DNA from: Cynocephalus volans
Taxonomy: Eukaryota; Chordata; Mammalia; Dermoptera; Cynocephalidae
Assembly (NCBI RefSeq): GCF_027409185.1
Contig: NC_084478.1
Coordinates: 84,055,624 to 84,119,623 of the forward strand
DNA: 64,000 nucleotides
Direction of reading: 5' to 3'
Within the stretch, counting starts at the first letter, position 1. Each line of letters begins with the position of its first letter. Below the pieces are notes generated by a model. That model ran no database searches and had not been told where the DNA came from. It worked only from the letters and a program-made list of their open reading frames with translations. Position numbers and translations under genes: made by a program. Positions 31,571 to 44,639 of the stretch are shown here, piece by piece.

Positions 31571-31839
31571 AAGGTATATTTACATTTTCTTAGGGATTAT
31601 CACTGTCTCTGGGAGGAGCAGTTGGTCTTGAAATGACTGCATCAGGTAGGAAAAAAGAAAGGGGATGTGATGTGGGGAAAAATTATATAGATGTAACAGT
31701 ATCTTCTCCACCCCCCACTACCCCAGATCCCCCACAAAAGTAGAGAAGTCTATCTAGAGGGTACCTTTCTTTAGTCCCCTGATGTTGAATGTGAGCAGAT
31801 ACTCATTAAGGTATGTAAGCTTCCATGCTTTAGTCTGTC
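31571..31839. other. Spacer, nothing recognised
   Basis: Mixed sequence between the possible retroviral interior and the L1 3' end. No gene signal. Confidence 0.4.
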
Positions 31840-32360
31840 CATTTTTTATTGAGATATAATTCACATACTATAAAAATAACCTTTTTAAAGTGTTCAATTC
31901 AATGATTTTTAGTATATTCACAAAGCTGATCAACCACCACAATCTAATACCAAAACAATTTCATCAACCAAACAAGAAACCCCATACTCATTAGTAGTCA
32001 CTTCCCATTACCCTCCCCCAGTTCCTGTCAACCACTAATCTACTTTCTGTCTCTATGGATTTGCCTATTCTGAATATTTGATGTAAATGGAATCATACAA
32101 TATATGATCCATTTCAGTTAATTTTTATGTATGGTATAAGGAAGGAATTCAACTTTATGTTTTTACATGAGGATATCCAGTTTTCTCAGCACCATTTGTT
32201 GAAAAGACCATTCATTCCCCAGTGAATTGTGTTGGTACCCTTGTCAAGAATCAATTGATCATAAATGGAAGGTTTTATTTCTGGACTCTCAATTCCATTT
32301 CATTGCCTTATGTGTCTGTCCTTATGCAGTTTCGATTACTATAGCTCTGTAGCAAGTTTT

Positions 32361-32521
32361 TTTGTTTTGTTTTGTTTTGTTTTGTTTGTCTTTTTGTGAC
32401 TGGCTGCACCGCGCTCAGCCAGTGAGCGTACTGGCCATCCTTATATAGGATCCAAACCCGCGGTGGGAGCACTGCTGCACTCCCAGCGCCGCACCCTCCC
32501 GAGTGCGCCACGGGGTCGGCC
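32361..32521 (-). mobile_element. tRNA-derived t-SINE, intermediate form
   Basis: On the minus strand: GGGCCGACCCCGTGGCGCAC, then the B-box variant GGTTTGGATCC, CTATATAAGGATGGCC, GCTGAGCGCGGTGCAGCCAG and a CAAAA-rich tail. It keeps GCGGTG but lacks the second tRNA-like half of the 25899 copy. The duplication CTGTAGCAAGTTTT is at 32347-32360 and 32522-32535. It is inserted in the L1 ORF2. Confidence 0.93.
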
Positions 32522-33639
32522 CTGTAGCAAGTTTTGATATCAGGAAGTATGAGTCCTCCTACTTTGTTATTCTTTGTCAAGATTGTTTTGCCTATTTTGG
32601 GTCCCTTGCAACACCTTATGAATTTTAGGATCAGCTTTTCCATTTCTGCATAAAGGGCCATTGGGATTTTGATGAGGGTTGCATTGAATCTCTAGGTCAC
32701 TTTGGGTAGTATTGACATCTTAATATTAAGTCTTCCAATCCATGAACATGGTATGTCTTTCCATTTATTTAGGTCTTTAATTTCTTTCAACAATGTTTTG
32801 TAGTTTACAATGTATAAAGCTTGCACCTCCTTGGTTAAATGTATCCCTAAATATTTTATTCTTTTTGATGCTATTGTAAATAGAATTGTTTTCTTAATTT
32901 CCTTTTGTATTGTTCATTGCTAATGTATAGATATACCAATGATTTTGTGTGTTGATCTTGTATCCTGCAACTTCACTGAATTCATCTATAACCTTTAATT
33001 GTTTTTTATGTTTGTTTTCTTTAGGATTTTTCTCATATAAGATTATGTCATCAGCATATAGAGTTTTACTTCTTCCTCTCCAATTCGATGGCTTTTATTT
33101 CTTTTTTGTGTCATTGCTATAGCTAGAACTTCCCTTACAGTATTGAATAAAAGTGGTGAGAGGAGACATCCTTGTCTTGTTACTGGTCATAGGGAAAACA
33201 ATTCCAGACTTTCACTATTGAGTATCATAAAATGTAACTCTTCATTTCTATAACATGTTTAAAGTCTATTTTGGCTAATAATAGTGTCATCATTCCAGTT
33301 TCTTATGTTGTTCTTTGCATATTATATCTTTTTCCATCCTTTTACTTTCAAGCCATTTTTATCTTTAAATGTAAAGTATCTCTCCTGTAGACAGGATGTA
33401 GTTAGATATTATTTTATCCATTCTAACAATCTCTGACTTTTGATTGGATTGCTTAATCTGTTCAAATTTAATATTATTATTGATGTATTTGGATTTATGT
33501 CTGCTATTTTACTTTTTCTTTTCCCTATCTCATGTCTTTCTTGTTCCTCTGTTCCTTCTTCCTGTTTTCTTTTGCATTAAATGAATATTTTATAACATTA
33601 TACTTTACTTATTTTTTACTATATTTTTTGAGGTTTCTT

Positions 33640-33690
33640 TCTTTCCTTCTTTCTTTATTCTTTCTCTTTCTTTCTTTCTTTTTTTTTTTT
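33640..33690. repeat. Polypyrimidine (CTTT)n tract
   Basis: A CTTT-rich run then a T-run, the expanded tail of the adjoining minus-strand SINE. Confidence 0.75.
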
Positions 33691-33778
33691 TTTTGCATCT
33701 GGCTGTTACAGGGTCTGAACCCTGGGCCTTGGTATTATCAGCACCATGCTGTAACCAACTGAGCTAACTGGCCAGCCC
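33691..33778 (-). mobile_element. tRNA-derived monomer SINE
   Basis: On the minus strand: GGCCAGTTAGCTCAGTTGGT (A box), TACAGCATGGTGCTGATAAT, then GGGTTCAGACCCTG (B box). It resembles tRNA-Ile in the A and B boxes, but is a SINE because it runs into a T/C tail on the + strand and lacks a tRNA acceptor fold. The target duplication is unclear. Confidence 0.8.
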
Positions 33779-33899
33779 CTTGAGTTATTTTCTTATTGGT
33801 TACTCTGTGCTCTAGGGCTTACCATATACATCTCAACTTACTTGAATTTACTTATGTTATATTAGAGACTGGAAATACCAAAGTGTTTTTCCTACTCAC

Positions 33900-34330
33900 A
33901 CACTCAACACAACACTTCTGATACCAGATGTGTGGGGACTGCTCCAAGCAATCAATTCTCCAGCAGATACCAGCTGAATATCCTCTAATTCAGTTCTATT
34001 CTGTCACTAACTGCAGACAGCATCAGATCCCACAGGTTAAGTGCTCAGTCCCACAAGACTGCCTTCCACTTAGATGCCAGTTGCAAGCCCTGGGTTGTTT
34101 TACCTGTGTTTCTGACTGACCGGCTATGAATTGGGTATTCTCAAGACCCCCTCCTAGAGTTCGAGTAATTTGCTAGATGGCTCACAGAACAGAGGGTAAT
34201 ACTTACTTACATTTACTGATTTATTATAAAGGGCATTACAAAGAATACAGATGAACGGCCAGATGGAAGAGATACCTAAGGCAAGGTATAGTATATCACA
34301 ATATCACAGATTTATACTACCAATTCCAAT
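33900..34330 (-). mobile_element. Ancient LTR fragment
   Basis: Contains ATGGCTCACAGAACAGAGGG, TTTACTGATTTATTATAAAG (a minus-strand AATAAA) and ATACAGATGAACGGCCAGAT, a string found in old ERV LTRs. It interrupts the L1 whose antisense sequence continues on both sides. Borders are approximate and the family is uncertain. Confidence 0.6.
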
Positions 34331-34739
34331 GATGTATCGAAACATTACTCTTTTGTAGCTCTATTTGCTCTTCCCCTTCTTTGCACTGTTATTGTTATGC
34401 ATATTACATCTATATATGTCAATCACCCAACAATATATTGTGAAAATTTTACCTTATTAATTTTGTGTCTTTTAAAGAACCTAAGAAAATAAAGTAGAAC
34501 CAGTAGATATTCACAGAATTTATTATATCAACCTTCTTATTTACCATTTCTGGGATTTTTTCATTGTTTCATGTGGATTCGACATCATTTTTTACTTAAC
34601 TCCTTTGAGCTATTATTGCCAAATATATTATATTTGTATATGTTATAGGAGCAATAATACATTCATTATGTGTTACGCATTTTGTACAATGGCTTCTTAA
34701 ATACGAGAAGAAAGGAAAGAAATAAGCATTTATAAATTT

Positions 34740-34850
34740 ATTTGTAATTGTTATAAATTATTGAAATTATATAATTATAATTATATAGTATATAATGTTT
34801 ATAATTATATGTTTATATTATATATAATTATAATAACCTTTATTTGCAAT
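34740..34850. repeat. AT-rich low-complexity tract
   Basis: Alternating ATTATATAATTATA-type sequence with several overlapping small palindromes. Confidence 0.7.
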
Positions 34851-35376
34851 GTTTGTTATTTTGCGTGTGTAGATTTGAATTACAGTCTGGGTTACTTTTT
34901 TTCATACCAAATAACTTTCTTTCATATTTCTTATTAGGCATGTCTGCTATCAATATATTCTCTCATTTTTGTTTGTCTAGGAAAGTCTTTATTTCTTTTT
35001 TTCTATTGTGGTAAAATATGTATACATACAATTTGCCATTTTAACCATTTTAATAGTACAGCTCAGTGGTATAAATTACATTTACAATTGTGTGCAGCCA
35101 TCACTACTATTTCCAAAACTTTTTCCACCCCAAACTGAAACTCTATAACCATTAAGCATTAGTTCTCCATTGTCCCCTTCCCCCGGCCCTGGTAACCTCT
35201 TATCTACTTTCAGTTTCTATGAATTTGCCTAGTCTGGGTATTTCATTTAAGTGGAATCATACAATATATATCTTTTTTTATGTCTGGCTTATTTCACCTA
35301 GCATAATGCTTTGAAGTTTCATTCATGTTGTAGCATATATCAGAACTTCATTCCTCTATGGTTGAATGATATTTCA

Positions 35377-35380
<4 letters not shown>

Positions 35381-35430
<50 letters not shown>
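35381..35430. repeat. (GT)25 microsatellite
   Basis: A perfect GT run inside L1 sequence. Confidence 0.95.
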
Positions 35431-35433
<3 letters not shown>

Positions 35434-35739
35434 GTTTATTTATCTGTTGATGAACACTTCTGTTGTTTCCACCATCTGGCTTTTATGAATAAGGCTTCTA
35501 TGAACACTGACATGCAAGCATATGTTTGAGTTCATGTTTACATTTCTTTTGGGTGTATATATAGGACTGAAATTGCTGAGTCATAAGGCAATTCCATATT
35601 TAGCTTTTTGAGTAATTGCCAAACTGTTCTACACAGCAGCTTCAACATTTTACACTCTCAACAGCAATATACGAGGGTTCCAATTTATTCACATCCTTTC
35701 TAACACTTGTAATTTTCTGGCTTTTAAATTTTATATGTA

Positions 35740-35945
35740 CAGATTGAGTATCCCTTACCCAAGATGCTTGGGACCAGAAGTGTCTTGGATTTGGGACTTT
35801 TTCAGGTTTGGGAATATCTTCAGAATATATATAAGTTTAACATACCTAATCCGAAAGTCTGAAATCCAAAATGCCCCAGTGAGCATTTCCTTTGAGCATC
35901 ATATCAGCACTCAAAATTTTCAGATTGTAGTGTATTTTGGATATT
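35740..35945 (+). mobile_element. Tigger-like (TcMar) DNA transposon fragment
   Basis: Starts CAGATTGAGTATCCCTTACC and reads ATGCTTGGGACCAGAAGTGT, CTTGGATTTGGGACTTTTTC, a pattern of a non-autonomous pogo/Tigger family. The right end carries TTTTCAGATTGTAGTGTATTTTGG and is degraded. The exact family name is uncertain. Confidence 0.7.
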
Positions 35946-38564
35946 ATATTATATATCATATATATTATATATTTATTATAATATAGCCAGGTGTGAAGTG
36001 GATCTCGTTGCGGTTTTGATTTACATTTACCTGATGACTAATGATTTTGAGCATTTTTTATGTGTATATCTTCTTTGGCTGAAATATTTGTTCTAGTTCT
36101 TTGCCCTTTCTTTTTTATTGTGGCTGGCCTTTGCCACAAAATTTTTAAATTGAGTTGTTTGTCTGTTTGCTGTTCAGCTGTAGGAGTTCTTTATATATTC
36201 TGAATATTAAACCCTTATCAGTTATATGATTTACAAATATTTTCTCTCATTCTATAGATTGCTTTTTCACTTTCTTGTTAATGTCCTTTGATGCCCAAAG
36301 GCTTTTAAATTTGATTAAATCCAAATTATATATTTTTTTGTTGTTGCTTGTACTTTTGGTATATCTAAGAATCTGTTGCCAAATCCAAGGTCATGACTAT
36401 TTCTCCCTATGTTTTTCTTCTAAGAGTTGTGTGGTTGTAGTTTTATGTTTAGGTTTTTGATCCATTTTCAGTTAACTTTTGTAAATGGTGTAAGGTAAGG
36501 GTCCAACTTCATTTTTTAGTGTGCGGATATCCAGTTGTACCAGCATCATCTGTTGAAGAGACTATTCTTGTCCCATCGAATGGACTTGGCACCCATGTGA
36601 AAAATCAATTGGCCATAGATATGAATTTACTTCTGAACTCTCATTTCTATTGCATTGTCTGTATGTCTGTTCTTATGCCAGCAGCACACTTTTTTGATTA
36701 CTGTAGCTTAGTAGTAAGGTTTGGTATCAAGAAATGTGAATCTTCTTAGTTTGTTCTACTTTTTCAGCATTATTTTGGCTATTTGGGGCCCCTTGCAATT
36801 CCATATGAATTTGACAATCAGCTTTTCCATATATACAAAAATAGAAACTACACTGAATCTGTAAATTGCTTTGGGTAGTATTTGATATCCTAACAAAATT
36901 GTCTTTCTATCCATAAGCACTTGATGTCTCTCCATTTGTTTAGATTTTCTTTAATTTCTTTCAACAATATTTTACAGTTTTCAGGGTATAAGTCTTTCAT
37001 CTCCTTAGTTAAATTTATTCCTAGGTATTTTATTCTTTTAGAAGCTATTATAAATGGAATTACTCTCTTAATTTCCTTTTCAGATTGTTAATTAGTGATT
37101 TATAGAAACAAAACTAATTTTTTGTTAGCCCTGTAACTTTGCTAAATTCATTTATTAGCGCTTATTGCTTTCTTATGGATTCCTTGGGGTATTCCCTATA
37201 TAGGATCATATCTATGAATAGGGATAGTTTTACTTTCTTCTTTCCAATTTGGATGCTTTTATTTTGTCTAACTGCTATGAATAGAATTTCCAGTACAATG
37301 TTGAATAGCAGTGGTGAAAGCAGGAACACTTTTCTTGTGCCTGATCTTAGGAGAAAAACTTTCAGCCCTTTGCCATTGAGTGAGATGTTGTGGGTTTTTC
37401 ATAAATGCTTTTTATCATGTTGAGCAAATTCCCTTCTATTCCTAATATTCTGAGTGTTTTTATCATGAATGGCGTTGGTGCACTGGTATTTTCAGCCTGC
37501 CTTGCCTGGGGTAGAACTTCTTCCCCATGGTTGTGGGCTGGCGGATGAAGAGTCCTGTAGTTTTAAGTCACTCTTGCCTAGGAAAGAGCTTCTGCTACAT
37601 GCAACTGGCGGGGAGCGGGTGAGAAATGTTTGAGGCCTGCCACTTTAGGGCAGAGACCAGAGCCTTCACTAGTAACAGATAGGGGAGAGAAAGCTCTGTG
37701 TTCTTGGCTGTACCCACTTGGTGTAGAGCTTGGATCATGCTGAGCTGGTGGGGGAGGGCGCAAATGGAGAGAGCAGGCTGTGTTTCAAATGCTATAGATT
37801 CTCACTTTGCAGTGAAATTTTGTAGATTTTTTTGAATCGTTGTGTCTTCATTTGCTATATGCTCTTAGGATAATTTCGACAGACTTAAAATGGTTGTTTT
37901 AAAAACATTTTTACCAGTTATGGTTCTTTTGCTGAGAGAGTGTCTGTGGGGCTTCTCATACCACCATTCTGGAGTTAATCTCCTTTGGCCATTATTACTT
38001 CAAAATGTTTTTCTGCCCCCTCCCCATGAGGATTACAATTATACTTAGATTAAGCAGCTTGAGGATGTCCCACAGCTCACTGTTTGTTCTTTTTACTTGT
38101 CTTTTATCTTTTCTGCTTAATTTTAGATAGTTCATAAACTATCTAAACTTGCTATGTGATCAAGCCCGCTAATCATTTTTCTGCCATGACTAATCATTTG
38201 TTTATATCATCCAGCATATTTTTCACCTCTGTCATTTTTTTAAACTCTAGAAGTTGTTTTTATCCCTCATCTTTCTCCTTAACATGCTTATAGTTTCTTC
38301 TACCTTTTTGAATATAAGGGGCATAAGGAATAATTATTTGTAATAATGAATATGCTAATAGAAATAAATAAATTTTAAAAACTTGCAATATAGATGTAAC
38401 TTTTAATATTTTTTTCTGCACATTCTCTTATTTCTGTCATTGCTGGGTCTGATTTTACTGATTGATTTTTCTTTTCTTTATTGGTTATATTTTACCACTC
38501 CTTTCAATGCCTAGTCGTTTTTTATTGGGTGCCAGATATTTTGAATTTCACCTTGTTAGGTACT

Positions 38565-39023
38565 TGTGAGAAATGCCCTCACCTGTCCAATGTCAAAGGA
38601 TGGACATGGAGACACGAGGTACAGCCAAGAGAGACTTTAATAATGGCCTTGCAAGTCCAGATGTCTGTCAATGGGACAGGTACACGGAAAAGGGCTGTAG
38701 CAAGCAATTTATTTCCTACTATGCAAGTCCCTCTCCCTGCTTCCTCATTGGCTGAGTACTACAGGGTGCACAATCTTCCCAAATGATGCCTAAATTTATT
38801 ACCCGCTTGCAAGGAATTCCTTTGTGGGCTCAGGATAAGCCTCTGAAAAAGGTCCACTTAAGACCTGTGAAAGGAGAAACACCAGGGAATGAAGAAAACG
38901 ATGGGGGCTAGTAACTAATTACCATCTCAAGGAGAGCTCTATCTGTTCTGAGACCCTGAATCAGTTAAAACACCCTCAGATAAGTCATTTCTGAAAATGA
39001 ATCACTTACATTATTTTCTTACA
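38565..39023 (-). mobile_element. Solo LTR with 5-bp target-site duplication
   Basis: 459 bp starting TGTGAGAAATGCCC and ending ATTTTCTTACA, flanked by GTACT at 38560-38564 and 39024-39028. The L1 sequence resumes exactly across the gap (CACCTTGTTAG / GTACT / AGATATTTTT). An AATAAA on the minus strand near 38801 (CCTAAATTTATTACC) suggests minus orientation. No internal genes. The two plus frames 38481-38786 and 38573-38755 overlap it and are incidental. Confidence 0.87.
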
Positions 39024-39330
39024 GTACTAGATATTTTTGTTACCATAAATATTCTTGAGTTTTGTTCAGGGATGCAATGAAGTTGTAAACAATTTGATCC
39101 TTATAAGAGGAGCTTTGCTGGGCAGGTCCAGAGCACCCTTTAGGAATAATTTTTCTTGCTACTCACCACATAAAACCCTTGTGAGTATTCTAGTCCATTA
39201 TATATGTATTACTAGTTTTTTTTTTCACTGTCTGAAGGCAAAGTGAACTGTTTTTGTCCTTGTACAAGATTCAGATATTGTTTCTTCTGCTCCTGGGTAG
39301 TTCTTTAGGGTTCCCACTTTGAGAAACACT

Positions 39331-42300
39331 GCCATGATGTATTAATTTGTACACAATTAAAAGAGCTATTAAAACTTGAGGCATGCAATTTCCAAGATCC
39401 AATAAATGACAGGTGGCTTGAGAGGAAGAATGAGCATAATGCTTATAATAGAAAATTCTCTTTAAAAACCCATTTCTGACATTTAAAAACCAATGTCAAT
39501 GCCACTAAAAATAACACTGGCATGAGCTAAATATTCTAACAGCTGTCATCTTAAGGCTCTTTTAATTTGATGAGAAACATTTGGTCCCCTGTTGTCTGAA
39601 AAGAGGAGTTTCATATAGTACCTGCTGTGTACACAGCCCATCTCTTTGATATCCTTAGCAACAACCACACTGCTGCTTATCCAATTGCTCCAAAGCCTCA
39701 GGTAATGGGGTGGAGGATTACGAAAATAGTGATTCTGACAATATAATAAACTTAATAATAGACTTTGCATTAATTGGTAACTTGTAGCCCCCTTTGATAA
39801 TGTAGCACAGGGTCTTGATTTGATGATTTTATAAATATGGGACATAATTTAAGGTAGGAATTCTTAACTAGGGTACGTGAATATATTTTAGAGCCTCTTG
39901 AAATCCTCTGAAATTGTAAGGTTACGTGTGTGTGCGTGTGCATGCATTTGCATGTATCTTAATATGGAGAGTGTCCATAGATTTTTTTAGATTCTGAAAG
40001 GGGTGCATGACCAAAGTAAGGTTTAAGGCAACCTCAAATGACTTCAAACACTGTCCTTTTCTTCCTCCCTTCCTTCTACTCCCCATCTTTCTTATCAACT
40101 GTGTTCGCAAAGATGATAGCTATGGCAGTGAGAATTATCCTGAAGAAGTAGCTTCTTCTAGTAGAAAAGCTAGATTGAATGGCACTGGAATGTCTCCATA
40201 TAATATATACATTTTTAAATTTATCAACTAGGACTGTAATGTCTACAGAAAACAGTATATGAATGCAAAGGTGTTTCTAATGACTTTGGCTGAATTGAGG
40301 TTGTCCAAAACTTTCCAGTGAATAAAAGATAGAAAACTTTGTAAGTTTATTACAAAATGAATGTATTTAAAAATAATATTTAGAAATAGGTGCTCCAGGT
40401 GGTTCTGTTAAGATAATCAGACCAAAGCAATGGTAGAAATGCAAATCTGAAGTTGTCTCTGGATCACTCAGCAAATAGGATAGACATAGAAGAGGCAAAT
40501 TAATTTTACCCTCAACAAAACTGCAATTTTTATAGGTCAAAAATATGTAGATAGAAAATAGAAGGTCTCGAGTTTAAGGGAAATGACAATGAAGGGGAAA
40601 AGGGGTTTAAAATGTAAATGTTTTCTATCTCATCTTGGCATATTTCCCAATATTCCCCTTTATTTTTTTATGTCTCACAGGACCCTCAGCTCTTAGAACC
40701 CTGTAGCCCTGCCACACACAAACTCTGTGATTCAGAAGCAACTTTAGATTTGCATTTGTATTGGGTCCCTCTGAATCACATTACTCTAATGTATGCTTTC
40801 TAATTGTTCAGGGTAATTTATGTATGGTATAACAGTGGATTGGTGAGTATAACTTTAGGATAATTTTTGACTAATTGGTAACCTACATTCTTTAATGTTC
40901 CAATAGAAAAACTTTTGCCTTTCATACAGTGAATTGTGTTTTATTTTCATTGAAATTCTAAATGCTACAGCTGGATTTTTAGTTTGCCAATATTGTCAGG
41001 ATCTGAGTGTGAGACTGAGCTAATTTGCAAAATTGATTTGAGTTCTTCAGTTTAGGTTTATGAGGAAAATTTCTTTCAAAACCATAAACATATTCAAATA
41101 CTTTGTTTTAAAAAAGTTTGCTTAAGATGTACTTTTTGCTGTCATAAATGTTCCACTCCCCTAAATTGGAAGTCTAAACTTTGAAACATTATGCTACTGT
41201 GTGAGAATGAATATTTTAATATTCAAAGAGAAACTGACTTGTTTTTAATGTCATTGCATAGGGTGAGAAAATTAGATTTGAAAATCTTGTTGCTTGTAAC
41301 ATGAAGAAAACGCATGTCAGTATGTTTGCACATTGCTGTACAAAGCATTATATGTATATCTTTATTTATATTTATAAGTTAAAGTTTCCTTTTAAACATC
41401 TATGCCTTAAATTTCCTTGGTAACTTTTACTCAAATAAGATTCTTTTATAAAGGTTTCCTCTTTTATGCCTTTTTTTAATCTAGAAAGAAATTAGTTGTC
41501 CTTTGTTTCTAATCTGATATAAATTTTTTACATTGTGTTTGTGATGCAAATTCAAGCTGTTTGTAGCTGATGCATTGGAAAAAATGAAATGGGATTTTCA
41601 GCAGAGATATTTAGGTCTTTACCTAGTACAAAGTACCAGTTTTCATAAGCTTAACTGGAATAAAAGACTTTTTTCTGGCTTTGTGTTAAGCCTGATCTCT
41701 ATGGGTTGGGCCTCTCCTAAGTGATCCAAGTTCTCCATTATTACTTAGTCACACAGTCAGCAATGACTGTTCCAAACTTCAGCTTTCAATGCTCTGCATT
41801 TTCAATGACTTCTGCCTTCCTCGTTGGCAAATTGGGGGGCTTTCTCCCTTCTGTCTGAAGAGGATTTTTTGTGCAAATGGTGCATCTATTGAGGGAAACC
41901 TTATTTGGGGCTTACCTAATGAGAGTCTCCTCAAATATTTCTCTGAGGGTAATGTACGATTTAGGAGCAAGTTGGCTACTGTGTTCTTCTTTCAGGACCA
42001 TTGTATTCTCTTTTTCAGGTGACACGTATCTGGAGAATAATAAACATAGCCTTCAGTATAAGAAAAAGCAAACCAGAGTTCAAATCACCCTTAGGCACAT
42101 AAGACAAGTTCTTTCTTTTTCTTTTTGCTTAACACAATGGCAGAGTGAAAGGCAAAAGATGTGTGAAGCTGAGTAGAGACTGAATATGATTAAGTGCCAT
42201 TAGACTGGTCAGCTTTGTATCTAAAAGCCATTGCTGCTAATTTCCCAACTCATATTCATGTAGGAACATCGGAGAGGAATGCTGAACACATGGGGGGTGG

Positions 42301-44015
42301 TGTTCAGAAGATATGTTACAGAGGAGTCTACATATCACACATACCAATAAACTTGGAAGTGAATAAACTCCACTATAACCCCATGAAATGAGATGTATAG
42401 AAACTTGCATCACAGTGGTCTGAAACTTTAGGCTTTGCCAACATTGTTCGGCAAAACCATATAATAGAAAAGAAACGATTTTATGCATATACTTTTAATA
42501 AAGGACATAGGAAGATAAAGCTGGCCAGCATTTGTCAGTATTTCTGCAGCAAGACACATGGTTTTAAGAATACCATATACAATCACTTTGAGCAGATTGG
42601 TGGAAAAAATGACTTGTAGCAAATTGGCAACTTGAGCTTAACTGCTGAGGTCCCCAGTGTCTTTCTTTTTCTGGTTCTCCAGTACAGTTTATATGTAACC
42701 CAGACCGACCCAGTCCCAGCTTTCCTGCTGTATTCCTTTGCTGATTTAGCCAGCAGGGTGAAAGCAATTATTCCTGGAATGCATCTTGTCATTTTTTTTC
42801 TTTAACTGTCATGCCATACTAAGAATCTATTTCCTGATGTACGCAATTCATTGTTTGTTTTAACTCATTCTGCTGATGACCATGTTCCAGGCTGTTCCAA
42901 AGAACACTTTTAATGGTTCTGAGCACTGTGCAGGACACAGCCCTACCCCTTTTGGTGAAGTAAACAGTCATGGATTGCATGCTATTAGGAGCCACCCATT
43001 CATTATTATATTACATACGACTCACATGCAAAAGGTTACAACTCGATATGGTACATTACAACATGGTTAAAGAAATGCAGATGTACTATACCTCATCAAC
43101 CATTTCCTACTGATTTGATGGATCTCATGAATTTTTTAAAAACATGGGACTTGTGGAAGGGTCTGATGATCTTATCAGATGCCCTCTGTGCCTCTGCACA
43201 GATCATGTCTTTTACACCAACTGAGTCTCTTAGCCACTCTGAGAGCAGAGGTTCTCTAATGTATAAATGGAATGTTCTTTTTTTTTCCTAAAAGGAGAGG
43301 ACAGAGAATCATTCCATTAAAGTGTTTGCTCCTGATGACCAAGCAGCCTGCTTTGGGGAAGTGTTTGTATATATGCGTGTGCATGTGCACACATGTATGT
43401 AGATTGTAGATATGTGTGATGAGAGGTGAAAGGGGTAGGCTTTGAATGACTGTTACATTCCTGTGGATTTGGGCCTTGTTAAATTTCAGGTGCACATTAC
43501 AATAATGTATATTCAATATTCTTAAAACATACCTGCTAGAATTGTGCTTAAATCTCCATTAACTTCAATGTCTACACTTTGTGCAATCTGGCATGAACAT
43601 GGGGAAGCACGTTCTTTTCCCTGGCAAAGACAACCCTGAAATTGGGCTATATGGGTGCCACAGGAGATCATGGCACTAGCTGATGCCACATAGTCTGAAA
43701 AATAAGTGTCATATGGGGCATGTGGGGGAAAGAGGTGAATTTTGCATTTCTATTTCATAGAAAATAAGAGTTGTATAAATTGCACACTTTAAGATTTTGG
43801 AGAAAGTGGGGCTCTTTTAGAATGTGATTCTGTTCTAATTGCTCTCAATATTCTAAACTGCTAATTAGTAATTCCAGTACTGGGAAGCCAAGTAGCTCTG
43901 ACAGTATACAGGACGTGGTAACTGTGAGGTCTGCGCAAGGCAGCTATGTACTTTTGGAGGGCATTTCAACCTTTTGCCCTTAATTTTTCCAATTGTACCA
44001 CGGGGAAAATAATTT
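39331..44015. other. Mostly single-copy intergenic sequence
   Basis: No gene is supported. 39860-40020 may be an old repeat (TTCTTAACTAGGGTACGTGA, GATTCTGAAAGGGGTGCATG). Several 60-100-codon frames exist (39546-39845 minus, 41871-42176 plus, 42237-42488 minus, 42583-42792 minus), but none shows a known motif, a consistent splice context or a partner exon. Confidence 0.5.
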
Positions 44016-44134
44016 TTTTCTTTTCTTTCTTTTTTTTTTTTTTTGGTGGCTGGCTGGTACAGGGATCCGAACCCTTGACCTTGGTGTTATGACACACGGT
44101 GGTCTAACCAACTGAGCTAACCAGCCAGCCTGAA
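44016..44134 (-). mobile_element. tRNA-derived monomer SINE
   Basis: On the minus strand: GGCTGGCTGGTTAGCTCAGT, TGGTTAGACCACCGTGTGTC, then B box GGGTTCGGATCCCTG and a CTTT-type tail. The target duplication GGAAAATAATTT is at 44135-44146; the left copy, 44004-44015, abuts the tail. It is younger-looking than the similar copy at 33691. Confidence 0.9.
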
Positions 44135-44639
44135 GGAAAATAATTTCTGTTCTGTCTCTTTCCAAGGACATTGTTAGAACAAATAGAATAACATAGTACT
44201 CTAAGCTCAACAATGTACATGGAAGAAAGAATGGAGCAACTAGTTTGCTTAGAAATACTGGTATGGTTAAACTTTTCATTCCAGTCCTGAAATTAAAGAT
44301 GTAAGAGCACTAGGGAGTTACATAGCCCCTTTCAGCTGTAGGATCCTAACAGTGAGTTTCTTCATTTTGCAAATGGGGAAGATGAGTAGCAAAGATTGGG
44401 GAATGAGATCCCACAGAGGTTATTGAACAGGGCTCCAAGGAAAAGGAAGCAAAGGAGCCAGATGAGGGTGCTAATTATTAGACAAACTTCTCTGAATTCT
44501 TGATCGATAATCAACCAGTTGGATGCCTATGTACAGTAGCAAATACTCAAATGATCCATGGATAGGGATATTATCAGAGTCTATAAACTAGAGGGATCAA
44601 GGTGCTAAGATAGGAATAGGGTTTCTTTTTTTCTCCAAA

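Larger units (their letters stand above)
31840..34990 (-). mobile_element. Old L1 (L1M-type), minus strand, hit by later insertions
   Basis: Starts with the L1M 3'UTR in antisense (TTTATTGAGATATAATTCAC, TCTATGGATTTGCCTATTCT), then antisense ORF2 (GGATATCCAGTTTTCTCAGC, CACTTTGGGTAGTATTGACA) and, towards 34990, the ORF1 side. It is interrupted by a t-SINE (32361-32521), a tRNA SINE (33691-33778) and an LTR fragment (about 33900-34330). It is heavily decayed. Confidence 0.82.
34991..39330 (-). mobile_element. Old L1 (L1M-type), minus strand, from 3'UTR to 5' region
   Basis: It starts with the antisense 3'UTR (TATTGTGGTAAAATATGTAT, ATGAATTTGCCTAGTCTGGG), then antisense ORF2 fragments to about 37440. 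After that comes sequence resembling the 5' region of old L1 (GGCTTCTCATACCACCATTC, AAATATTCTTGAGTTTTGTT). ORF1 is not recognised. It is interrupted by a GT tract, a DNA transposon (35740-35945) and a solo LTR (38565-39023). The 37440-39330 part could belong to a second element. Confidence 0.72.

Noticed and set aside
33691..33778. Possible tRNA-Ile gene (also 44045-44131)
   Set aside because: A and B boxes are present, but both copies run into pyrimidine-rich tails (A/G-rich on their own strand), have degraded acceptor stems, and the 44016 copy has a target duplication. They are SINEs.
40618..40803. Plus-strand frame preceded by a good-looking acceptor (TATGTCTCACAG)
   Set aside because: Short, peptide not recognised, and no downstream donor or poly-A signal supports it.
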